Below, piece after piece: positions 1-5,104 of a stretch of 5,104 nucleotides of DNA. The stretch is from NCBI GenBank assembly GCA_026785785.1, contig JAJAZI010000172.1, positions 1-5,104 on the forward strand. Reading direction: 5' to 3'. A model generated the notes under the pieces. That model saw nothing but the letters and a program-made list of their open reading frames with translations, was not told the DNA's origin and did no database searches. The DNA is from Microbacteriaceae bacterium. Its GTDB lineage: Bacteria > Actinomycetota > Actinomycetes > Actinomycetales > Microbacteriaceae. How positions within the stretch are numbered: position 1 is the first letter of the stretch; every line of letters starts with the position of its first letter. A program made the translations under genes and the position numbers.

Positions 1-12
1 AGCCTAACCTGA
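1..12. promoter_or_regulatory. Partial DtxR/IdeR-type iron box, cut by the left edge
   Basis: The first 12 bases, AGCCTAACCTGA, match 11 of the 12 right-hand positions of the 19-bp DtxR/IdeR operator consensus (TWAGGTTAGSCTAACCTWA, recalled from established knowledge). The only mismatch is G at position 11. The left 7 positions lie outside the window. Read on the minus strand, the same bases contain TAGGCT (6 down to 1), which could be the -10 of a promoter firing leftwards out of the window. An operator over a -10 is the usual layout for iron- or manganese-dependent repression. The centre lies about 66 bp before the serC start, so the likelier target is a gene to the left rather than serC. 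Because half the site is unseen, this is a moderate call. Confidence 0.5.
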
Positions 13-54
13 CGGCCGCCGCTTCCGGTTCGAGGGCTGCCGCGCGCGTCTCGA

Positions 55-1179
<1,125 letters not shown>

Positions 1180-1181
1180 CC

Positions 1182-1403
1182 ATGCGAATCTGGCTCAATG
1201 ATGCCGATCGGCGGCCCGACCCGGCGCCCGTGAATACAGACGACCGCAAGGCCGTGCTTGTCGGAACCGGGGCCTGGCTCATCGCGCTCCTCGTCCTCGT
1301 GCCGACCGCGGAGGGCGACAATCGATGGTGGATTCTGACCTGCGCGATCGGCGTCGGGCTGGGCCTTCTCGGGCTGATCTACACCCACCACCGCCAGCGC
1401 TGA
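1182..1403 (+). CDS. DUF2530 family small membrane protein
   Basis: A 73-residue protein with a short polar N-terminus, a family-like segment (PDPAPVNTDDRKAVLVGTGAWL, about residues 12-33) and two predicted transmembrane helices at about 24-41 and 50-67, ending in a basic HHRQR tail. The overall pattern, with the paired tryptophans near residue 49 and a GLGLLGL helix, matches DUF2530, which is found beside serC or DUF3027 genes in many actinobacteria. Function is unknown. Positive-inside reasoning places both ends in the cytoplasm. Its ATG is 2 nt after the serC stop and has no clear ribosome binding site, so translation probably depends on ribosomes finishing serC. The stop is 3 nt from the end of the convergent DUF3027 gene. 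Confidence 0.85.
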   Translation: MRIWLNDADRRPDPAPVNTDDRKAVLVGTGAWLIALLVLVPTAEGDNRWWILTCAIGVGLGLLGLIYTHHRQR

Positions 1404-1406
1404 GGG

Positions 1407-2039
1407 CTATCCCCGGCTGATCTCGTCGTCGTCCATGACGTGATCATCGAGGTCTCCGACTACCGGGTCGCCGTCGCTCGAATCCTCGTCATCGTCATCG
1501 TCATCGTCATCATCGTCATCATCGTCGTCGTCGTCATCGCCATCGTCATCGTCGTCATCGCCATCGTCATCGTCGTCGTCACCAACGGCATCCACGTCGA
1601 TATCGTCAATGTCGACCCCGTCGAGGTCGCCGGCGTGCAGCACCGAGCCGCGAGAGACCGCTTCGTCCTCGTCGGAGTCCTCGTCGGAGTCCTCGTCCGA
1701 ATCCTCGTCGGAATCGTCGGATGCCGCGGCGTCCTGCGACGCCCGGTACTCGGCCAGCCTGTCGACCCACGGCACCCAGTCGGGCGCCAGAATCGCGTTG
1801 TCGCCGGGCATGAGCTCGACCTCGAGCACCGTCGGCTCGGCGCCGTCGACGTGCGCGATGCTCGCGGTCCAGCGCCAGCCCGGGTAACCGGCCATTTCGG
1901 ACTCGAAGAACACCGAGATCGCGCCGTCGCCCTCGTCCACGAAACCCGCCGGGGCCCCGATGGTGTCGGCCGTCGTGATCTCGAGCAGAGCCTCATGGGC
2001 CAGGTCGAAGTCGGCCTGGGTCGCCTCGCGCTCAGGCAT
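1407..2039 (-). CDS. DUF3027 family protein with long poly-aspartate C-terminal tail
   Basis: A 210-residue protein with two distinct halves. Residues 1-100 match the DUF3027 family: an N-terminal helix (AHEALLEIT), GYPGWRWTASIAHV at about 51-64, and the strongly conserved LMPGDNAILAPDWVPWVDRL at about 76-95. From memory, other actinobacterial members continue after WVPW..R with a PGDL/GDLLP segment; that is absent here. Residues 107-210 are instead an acidic tail with 62 Asp/Glu in 104 residues: four SDED units (110-125), then blocks of 6, 6 and 17 aspartates separated by single glycines (154-184). The function of the family is unknown. The ATG at 2039 overlaps the cold-shock gene's stop by 8 nt and is preferred. 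An in-frame TTG at 2054 would add five residues (MRNSW). Only a weak GGA lies before the ATG, so coupling to the upstream gene is likely. Confidence 0.85.
   Translation of the reverse strand: MPEREATQADFDLAHEALLEITTADTIGAPAGFVDEGDGAISVFFESEMAGYPGWRWTASIAHVDGAEPTVLEVELMPGDNAILAPDWVPWVDRLAEYRASQDAAASDDSDEDSDEDSDEDSDEDEAVSRGSVLHAGDLDGVDIDDIDVDAVGDDDDDDGDDDDDDGDDDDDDDDDDDDDDDDDEDSSDGDPVVGDLDDHVMDDDEISRG
1488..1580 (-). repeat. GAY trinucleotide tract encoding poly-Asp, with a 21-bp tandem repeat
   Basis: On the coding (minus) strand this stretch is almost entirely GAC/GAT codons, interrupted by two GGC glycine codons. On the plus strand, positions 1539-1559 and 1560-1580 form a 21-bp tandem repeat that differs at one base (1557 versus 1578). 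The 17-codon run at 1488-1538 uses 8 GAT and 9 GAC. Elsewhere in the window Asp is mainly GAC, so the mixture fits growth by repeat expansion. The tract stays in frame and does not break the gene. Confidence 0.85.
1665..1712 (-). repeat. Four 12-bp tandem units encoding SDED repeats
   Basis: Four consecutive 12-bp units in the DUF3027 gene encode Ser-Asp-Glu-Asp, residues 110-125. The units differ only at synonymous third positions (TCC/TCG and GAC/GAT). They form the start of the acidic tail, between the conserved DUF3027 domain and the poly-Asp region. Confidence 0.85.
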
Positions 2040-2412
2040 CCAGCTGTTCCGCAACCGCGCGGAGCATCGCCGCGACCTTCTTGCTGTGGCTCGAGCTGGG
2101 GTACCGACCGTGTTTGAGATCCGCGCCGATGCCGTCGAGCACCTTCACAAGATCCTCCACAATTACAGCCATGTCGTCGGCCGACCGGCGGTTCAGCTTC
2201 GCCATGCTCGGCGGCGCCTCGAGCACGCGCACCGACAGCGCCTGGGCGCCGCGCTTTCCGTCGGCGATGCCGAATTCGAGCTTGGTACCGGCCTTGACCG
2301 TCGTACCAGCGGGCAGCGCTGAAGCATGCAGGAAGACCTCCTGGCCTTCATCCGACGTAATGAAGCCGAAGCCCTTATCGTCGTCATAAAACTTGACCTT
2401 GCCGGTAGGCAT
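2032..2412 (-). CDS. Cold-shock domain protein with actinobacterial C-terminal extension
   Basis: A 126-residue protein. Residues 1-64 form a cold-shock domain, a five-stranded OB fold that binds single-stranded RNA or DNA: the GKVKFYDDDKGFGFI start includes RNP1 (KGFGFI, 13-18), and RNP2 is VFLHAS (26-31). Residues 65-126 are a helical extension (DDMAVIVEDLVKVLDGIGADLKHGRYP, then KKVAAMLRAVAEQLDA) seen in long actinobacterial Csp proteins such as M. tuberculosis CspB, and absent from the roughly 70-residue CspA type. The likely role is RNA chaperone or antitermination. The ATG at 2412 has a strong Shine-Dalgarno, AGAGAGG, ending 7 nt upstream, the best ribosome binding site in the window. 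The stop TGA overlaps the DUF3027 start, so the two form an operon with probable translational coupling. Whether it is cold-induced cannot be told from sequence. Confidence 0.95.
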   Translation of the reverse strand: MPTGKVKFYDDDKGFGFITSDEGQEVFLHASALPAGTTVKAGTKLEFGIADGKRGAQALSVRVLEAPPSMAKLNRRSADDMAVIVEDLVKVLDGIGADLKHGRYPSSSHSKKVAAMLRAVAEQLDA

Positions 2413-2444
2413 GGCTGCACCTCTCTCTTGTGGCTGGCACCTCT
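2413..2444 (-). repeat. Near-duplicate leader element (GGCTG/CACCTCT) before the cold-shock gene
   Basis: On the plus strand GGCTGCACCTCT (2413-2424) and GGCTGGCACCTCT (2432-2444) are direct repeats differing by one inserted G. On the transcribed minus strand each reads AGAGGTGC(C)AGCC, so the ribosome binding site and its spacer are nearly copied just upstream. A third AGAGGT lies at 2470-2465. Confidence 0.6.
2420..2426 (-). promoter_or_regulatory. Strong ribosome binding site of the cold-shock gene
   Basis: AGAGAGG on the minus strand ends 7 nt before the ATG at 2412. It contains GAGAGG, a good complement to the 16S anti-Shine-Dalgarno. This fixes the start codon and shows the cold-shock mRNA is leadered, unlike serC, the 2483 gene and the XPB gene in this window. 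Confidence 0.8.
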
Positions 2445-2445
2445 A

Positions 2446-2451
2446 AGCCTA
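2446..2451 (-). promoter_or_regulatory. Candidate -10 of the leftward cold-shock promoter
   Basis: TAGGCT on the minus strand fits TANNNT. It would start transcription near 2439-2440, giving a leader of about 27 nt that carries the AGAGAGG ribosome binding site. The position 17 bp upstream (2469-2474) is not TTGACA-like and coincides with the -10 of the rightward promoter. The call rests on hexamer and spacing only. Confidence 0.4.
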
Positions 2452-2469
2452 CGGGCACTGGCGTACCTC

Positions 2470-2475
2470 TATTCT
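2470..2475 (+). promoter_or_regulatory. Candidate -10 of the rightward membrane-protein promoter, apparently leaderless
   Basis: TATTCT fits TANNNT and lies 7 nt before the GTG at 2483. It would begin the transcript at about that codon, with no room for a ribosome binding site. This favours GTG 2483 over GTG 2477, which is only 1 nt past the hexamer. The -35 position, about 2447-2452, has no good consensus. Confidence 0.5.
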
Positions 2476-2482
2476 TGTGCTT

Positions 2483-2794
2483 GTGGCAAAACAAACTCCG
2501 GGATCCATTTATCGCGCAGAGCGAATTCTCGCGTACATGATGGTGGCGGTGATCGTGATCTCGATCGCCTCGTTCCTCGCGATCATCATCGGAACCGCCA
2601 CGGGCATGGTCGGGGCGGATTTCGCCACCGGCGTCTGGCCCGCGGTCTTCGTTGCCCCGTTCTTCGGCCTGCCATTCGCTATCGTGCTGCTCGTCGCCCT
2701 CGTGATCGTGAGCGCGAAGCGCCGGTCACGCGAGGCCGCCGAGGCGCAGGCGCGAGGGCCCCAGAAACGCCAGCGCCCATCGCAGGGTAGATAG
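2483..2794 (+). CDS. Small two-helix membrane protein of unknown function
   Basis: A 103-residue protein with a short basic N-terminus (AKQTPGSIYRAER), transmembrane helices at about 15-37 (ILAYMMVAVIVISIASFLAI) and 53-78 (AVFVAPFFGLPFAIVLLVAL), and a strongly basic C-terminal tail (AKRRSREAAEAQARGPQKRQR). The positive-inside rule puts both ends in the cytoplasm. Similar short proteins occur in Microbacteriaceae and are sometimes annotated, without support, as multidrug ABC transporter ATPase. No Walker motifs or ABC signature are present, so that name would be wrong here. Function is unknown. The GTG at 2483 is chosen because the -10 hexamer at 2470-2475 places the transcript start there. 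GTG 2477 would add two residues. It is divergent from the cold-shock gene and lies upstream of the helicase-associated gene in the same direction. Confidence 0.75.
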   Translation: MAKQTPGSIYRAERILAYMMVAVIVISIASFLAIIIGTATGMVGADFATGVWPAVFVAPFFGLPFAIVLLVALVIVSAKRRSREAAEAQARGPQKRQRPSQGR

Positions 2795-2801
2795 GCGTGC
2801 T

Positions 2802-2825
2802 CAATCCGACGATGGCGACGGATTG
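2802..2825 (+). other. 24-nt hairpin between two genes; possible terminator or regulatory structure
   Basis: CAATCCG (2802-2808) pairs fully with CGGATTG (2819-2825). After one A/A mismatch (2809/2818), CG at 2810-2811 pairs with CG at 2816-2817 around an ATGG loop. It starts 7 nt after the membrane-protein stop. No T-run follows, so it is not a classical intrinsic terminator, although T-poor terminators are often proposed in actinobacteria. It occludes the TTG at 2823, which argues that the next gene starts at GTG 2841. Confidence 0.5.
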
Positions 2826-2840
2826 CCGCGGGCCTCGACC

Positions 2841-4745
2841 GTGAGCGACACCTTCTCGCTCGCGACTCGACTGCGGGCGATGGACGACGCGCGGCTCGCC
2901 GCGGCCACCCGAGCCCGTGAAATCCGCGCCAGCGGAATCAAGGACTTCTTCGACCTCGCCGAGGCGCTGCTCGACCAGGCATCCGTGCAGCAGCAGCTGA
3001 CCCATCTCGATCGCGGCACCCTCGCGACGATCGCGGCCATCGCCGAGCTCGGGTCACGCTCCGGAGGCTCGACCGCCGCAGACGTCGCGGCGCTGCTCGA
3101 CAGCTACGCCGAGGCGCCGCCCGAGTCCGACATTGCCGTGCGCGCGTCGACGGCGGTCTCGCTGCTGCTCGCCGACAGCGAGACGGATGCCGAGGGGATC
3201 GAGCGGTTCACCGCCTACGACAGCGTCGCCCAGCAGGTGCGCTCCTGGCCGGCGTTTGGACTCCCCGGCCTGCCCGAGCTCGCCACCGGCCTGCCGCTCG
3301 CGGCGCTCGAGCCCGCGGCGGAGACCGAGTTGCGCTTCATCGACCGCGTCGCCTCCGAGCGCGCGTTCGCGGCGACCACCGGGATCACCGAGCTCCTCGT
3401 CGAGCTCGAACGCGAGCCGGCACGCGAGCTGGCCAAGGGCGGCATCGCCCTGCCCGACACCAAACGGCTCGCCAACGCGATGGCCGTCGACCTCGCGGGC
3501 GTCGGGCGCCTCCTCGCGATCGCGGATGCCGCGGGGCTCGTCGCCCGCGAGGCGGGCTCGTGGCTCATCACCGACGCCGGCGGCGCCTGGCTGATGGAAT
3601 CCTCCGGCGCACGCTGGCGCGCTCTCGCCGCTGGCTGGTTCGAGCGGCTCCCCGCCGACATCCGCCGGCTCCTCGGCGAGCGCAGCCACTCTCTCTGGGG
3701 CGCGGGCCTCCGCCGGTTCGTCGACTGGCTCTACCCGGCCGGCGGCGACTGGATGGACGAGCGGGTCGCCGCCTACACGGAAGCCGCCGAGCTTCTCGGC
3801 ATCACCGCCAACCACGCCCCGAGCACCCCAGGCCTCGCCCTGTTCACCTCGGGGTTGGATGCCGCGCAGAGCGTCATGGCACCGCTCCTGCCCCGCGAGG
3901 TCGAGCAGGTCTACCTGCAGCACGACCTCTCGATCGTCGCCCCCGGCCCCCTCACCCCGCAGGTCGACGGGCGCCTGCGCTCGCTCGCGGATGCTGAGAG
4001 CCGCTCGCTCGCGTCGAGCTACCGCGTGTCGGCCTCGAGCATGAACCGGGCGATGGCGGCGGGCGAATCGGCCGCGAGCGTGCGTGAGTTCCTCCGGGGT
4101 ATCTCGCTCACGGGGATCCCGCAGCCGCTCGACTACCTCATCACCGAGGCATCCACCCGATACGGACTGCTGCGCGCCGGCGCGCTGCCGGAGCGCAACA
4201 GCAGGGATGCCCTCGAGCCGAAGAGCTACGCGCGCAGCGACGACGCGCATCTGCTCGACACTGTTCTCGTCGACCAAAACCTGTCGGTGCTCGGCTTCAC
4301 GCGGGTCGGTTCTGACCGGCTGGTCAGCCGCTTCCCGCTCGAAACGGTGTTCTGGAACCTCAGCGACGCCCGCTATCCGGTCGCGGCCGAGAACGCGGAT
4401 GCCGAGATCGTCGCCCTCCGCCGCCGGCGCCACGCGCGTTCGGCTGGCTCGGTGGGTCCGGACCCCATCGAGGAACTGATCGCGCGACTGCGACTCGGCG
4501 GCGACAGCGAGCCGGAGGAGGCGGCGGATGCCTGGCTCGCCCGGCAGCTCGACACCGCGATCCGGCTCAAGGCCGCCCTCACCGTGAGCGTGACAATGCC
4601 CAACGGCACCGTCGTCGACTACCAGCTCGAACCGACGAGCATCGCAGGCGGCCGGCTGCGGGCACGCGATCGCCGCTCCGCGATCGAGCGCACGCTTCCC
4701 CTGTCGAGCATCACCAGGGTGGCCCCCGCGACCGACCTTTCCTGA
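2841..4745 (+). CDS. Helicase-associated protein with XPB/Ssl2 N-terminal-like domain, no helicase core
   Basis: A 634-residue protein of the actinobacterial family adjoining XPB (compare M. tuberculosis Rv0862c). The N-terminal half is helical. Residues of about 204-252 look like a winged helix (DTKRLANAMAVDLAGVGRLLAIADAAGLV). Residues 357-442 match the XPB/Ssl2 N-terminal domain, also named Helicase_C_3: VYLQHDLSIVAPGPL, then SYRVSASSMNRAMAAG, IPQPLDYLI and RYG. The final 55 residues (NGTVVDYQLEPTSIAGGRLRARD, then RTLPLSSITRV) resemble the end of a WYL-type ligand- or nucleic-acid-binding domain; that is an inference. No Walker A, DEAD/DEVH or motif VI is present, so it is not a helicase itself. 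The function is unproven, though partnership with XPB is plausible. The GTG at 2841 is preferred because VSDTFSLATRLRAMDD is family-like. TTG 2823 would add six residues and lies in the hairpin. Neither start has a clear ribosome binding site. Confidence 0.88.
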   Translation: MSDTFSLATRLRAMDDARLAAATRAREIRASGIKDFFDLAEALLDQASVQQQLTHLDRGTLATIAAIAELGSRSGGSTAADVAALLDSYAEAPPESDIAVRASTAVSLLLADSETDAEGIERFTAYDSVAQQVRSWPAFGLPGLPELATGLPLAALEPAAETELRFIDRVASERAFAATTGITELLVELEREPARELAKGGIALPDTKRLANAMAVDLAGVGRLLAIADAAGLVAREAGSWLITDAGGAWLMESSGARWRALAAGWFERLPADIRRLLGERSHSLWGAGLRRFVDWLYPAGGDWMDERVAAYTEAAELLGITANHAPSTPGLALFTSGLDAAQSVMAPLLPREVEQVYLQHDLSIVAPGPLTPQVDGRLRSLADAESRSLASSYRVSASSMNRAMAAGESAASVREFLRGISLTGIPQPLDYLITEASTRYGLLRAGALPERNSRDALEPKSYARSDDAHLLDTVLVDQNLSVLGFTRVGSDRLVSRFPLETVFWNLSDARYPVAAENADAEIVALRRRRHARSAGSVGPDPIEELIARLRLGGDSEPEEAADAWLARQLDTAIRLKAALTVSVTMPNGTVVDYQLEPTSIAGGRLRARDRRSAIERTLPLSSITRVAPATDLS

Positions 4746-4784
4746 CAAATCCGGGCACACGGCATTCGCGGTGCGGAGCGCGGT

Positions 4785-4790
4785 TAGACT
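4785..4790 (+). promoter_or_regulatory. -10 hexamer of XPB helicase promoter, apparently leaderless
   Basis: TAGACT fits TANNNT and lies 6 nt before the GTG at 4797, the same geometry as the serC promoter. It occupies the 51-nt gap after the helicase-associated gene, so XPB can have its own promoter as well as any read-through. No clear -35 is visible and I find no convincing terminator in this gap. Confidence 0.6.
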
Positions 4791-4796
4791 TTCGGG

Positions 4797-5104
4797 GTGA
4801 ATTCAGCAGCCGAGACCGCGCCACAGCTGCCCGGACCCCTCATCGTTCAGAGCGACCGCACGGTGCTGCTTGAGGTGGCCCACCCCCAGGCGGAGGATGC
4901 ACGGCACGATCTCGCAGTGTTCGCCGAGCTCGAGCGGGCGCCGGAGCACATCCACACCTACCGCATCACGAGGCTCGGCCTGTGGAATGCGCGCGCCGCC
5001 GGCCACGAGGCCGCCGACATGCTCGCCACCCTCGAGCGCTACTCGAAGTTCCCGATTCCGCAAGCCGTGTCGATCGATATCGCCGAGACGGTCGCCCGCT
5101 ACGG
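4797..5104 (+). CDS. xpb: XPB/Ssl2-type DNA repair helicase, N-terminal part, cut by the right edge
   Basis: 102 codons plus two bases are visible with no stop. The GTG start follows the -10 at 4785-4790 by 6 nt. After a 12-residue polar lead, the protein reads GPLIVQSDRTVLLEV (13-27), then FAELERAPEHIHTYRITRLGLWNARAAGH (42-70), YSKFPIPQA (82-90) and AETVARYG at the edge. This is the conserved N-terminal domain of actinobacterial XPB proteins, superfamily 2 helicases of the ERCC3 type (compare M. tuberculosis Rv0861c), which unwind or translocate on DNA in an ATP-dependent way. The helicase motifs themselves lie beyond the window, so integrity cannot be judged. It shares its N-terminal domain with the preceding gene, which supports a linked role. 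Confidence 0.92.
   Translation, partial: MNSAAETAPQLPGPLIVQSDRTVLLEVAHPQAEDARHDLAVFAELERAPEHIHTYRITRLGLWNARAAGHEAADMLATLERYSKFPIPQAVSIDIAETVARY

Noticed and set aside
1488..1580. Repeat cluster considered as a CRISPR array
   Set aside because: The repeats are contiguous trinucleotides inside a coding frame, with no unique spacers.
2040..2054. TTG at 2054 as the DUF3027 start
   Set aside because: It would extend the overlap with the cold-shock gene to 23 nt and add five residues with no family similarity. The ATG at 2039 gives a short coupling overlap instead.
1440..2117. Plus-strand open frame with a Val/Ile-rich stretch that looks like a membrane helix
   Set aside because: It is the complement of the GAY poly-Asp tract (ATC/GTC read as Ile/Val) and antisense to the well-supported DUF3027 and cold-shock genes.
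2326..2790. Plus-strand frame of 154 codons spanning the divergent promoter region
   Set aside because: It overlaps the N-terminus of the cold-shock gene in antisense and the membrane-protein gene in another frame, and has no recognisable domain.
2797..2844. Tiny GTG-started frame of 15 codons ending in a TGA that overlaps the GTG at 2841, suggestive of a leader peptide
   Set aside because: There is no ribosome binding site, the TAGATA upstream (2788-2793) does not fit TANNNT, and chance is likely at this length. The overlap is worth remembering if ribosome profiling shows signal.
3054..4760. Long minus-strand open frame of 568 codons
   Set aside because: It is antisense to the helicase-associated gene. 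Its Arg/Gly/Ala-rich composition is typical of a high-G+C shadow frame, and no domain is recognisable.
4746..4784. Possible terminator after the helicase-associated gene (GCAC and GTGC arms)
   Set aside because: Only about 4 bp pair across a long loop and no T-run follows. It is indistinguishable from chance in G+C-rich sequence.

Overview
The window looks like a core-chromosome segment from a high-G+C actinobacterium, most likely of the family Microbacteriaceae (order Micrococcales). This rests on the strong G/C third-position bias in the genes, the actinobacterial form of SerC, and a recognisable gene set: SerC, a DUF2530 membrane protein, a DUF3027 protein, a long cold-shock protein, an XPB-domain protein without a helicase core, and an XPB helicase. 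Frequent GGATGC words also fit that family. I see no transposase, integrase, CRISPR array, tRNA or rRNA.

Layout. Positions 1-66 are non-coding: a half DtxR/IdeR-type iron box is cut by the left edge, and a -10 hexamer lies directly before serC. serC (67-1179) and a small DUF2530 membrane protein (1182-1403) run rightwards as a tight pair. They converge, with a 3-nt gap, on a leftward pair: a cold-shock protein (2412-2032) whose stop codon overlaps the start of a DUF3027 protein with an extreme poly-aspartate tail (2039-1407). From the same divergent promoter region (about 2413-2482), a two-helix membrane protein (2483-2794) runs rightwards. It is followed by a 634-residue protein with an XPB/Ssl2 N-terminal-like domain (2841-4745) and the first 102 codons of an XPB-type DNA repair helicase (4797 to the right edge). 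The XPB gene has no stop in the window.

How the parts relate. SerC supplies the second step of serine synthesis. The cold-shock/DUF3027 pair is probably translationally coupled. The helicase-associated protein and XPB share an alignable domain, which suggests a joint role in nucleic-acid remodelling or repair. That is an inference.

The most notable non-coding signals are: three genes whose start codon sits 6-7 nt after a -10 hexamer, as expected for leaderless mRNAs; two divergent promoters that overlap almost exactly; a 24-nt hairpin at 2802-2825; and over-use of GGATGC in three different codon contexts. I found no convincing wholly new system. The poly-Asp tail, the paired XPB-like domains and the GGATGC bias are the best leads.
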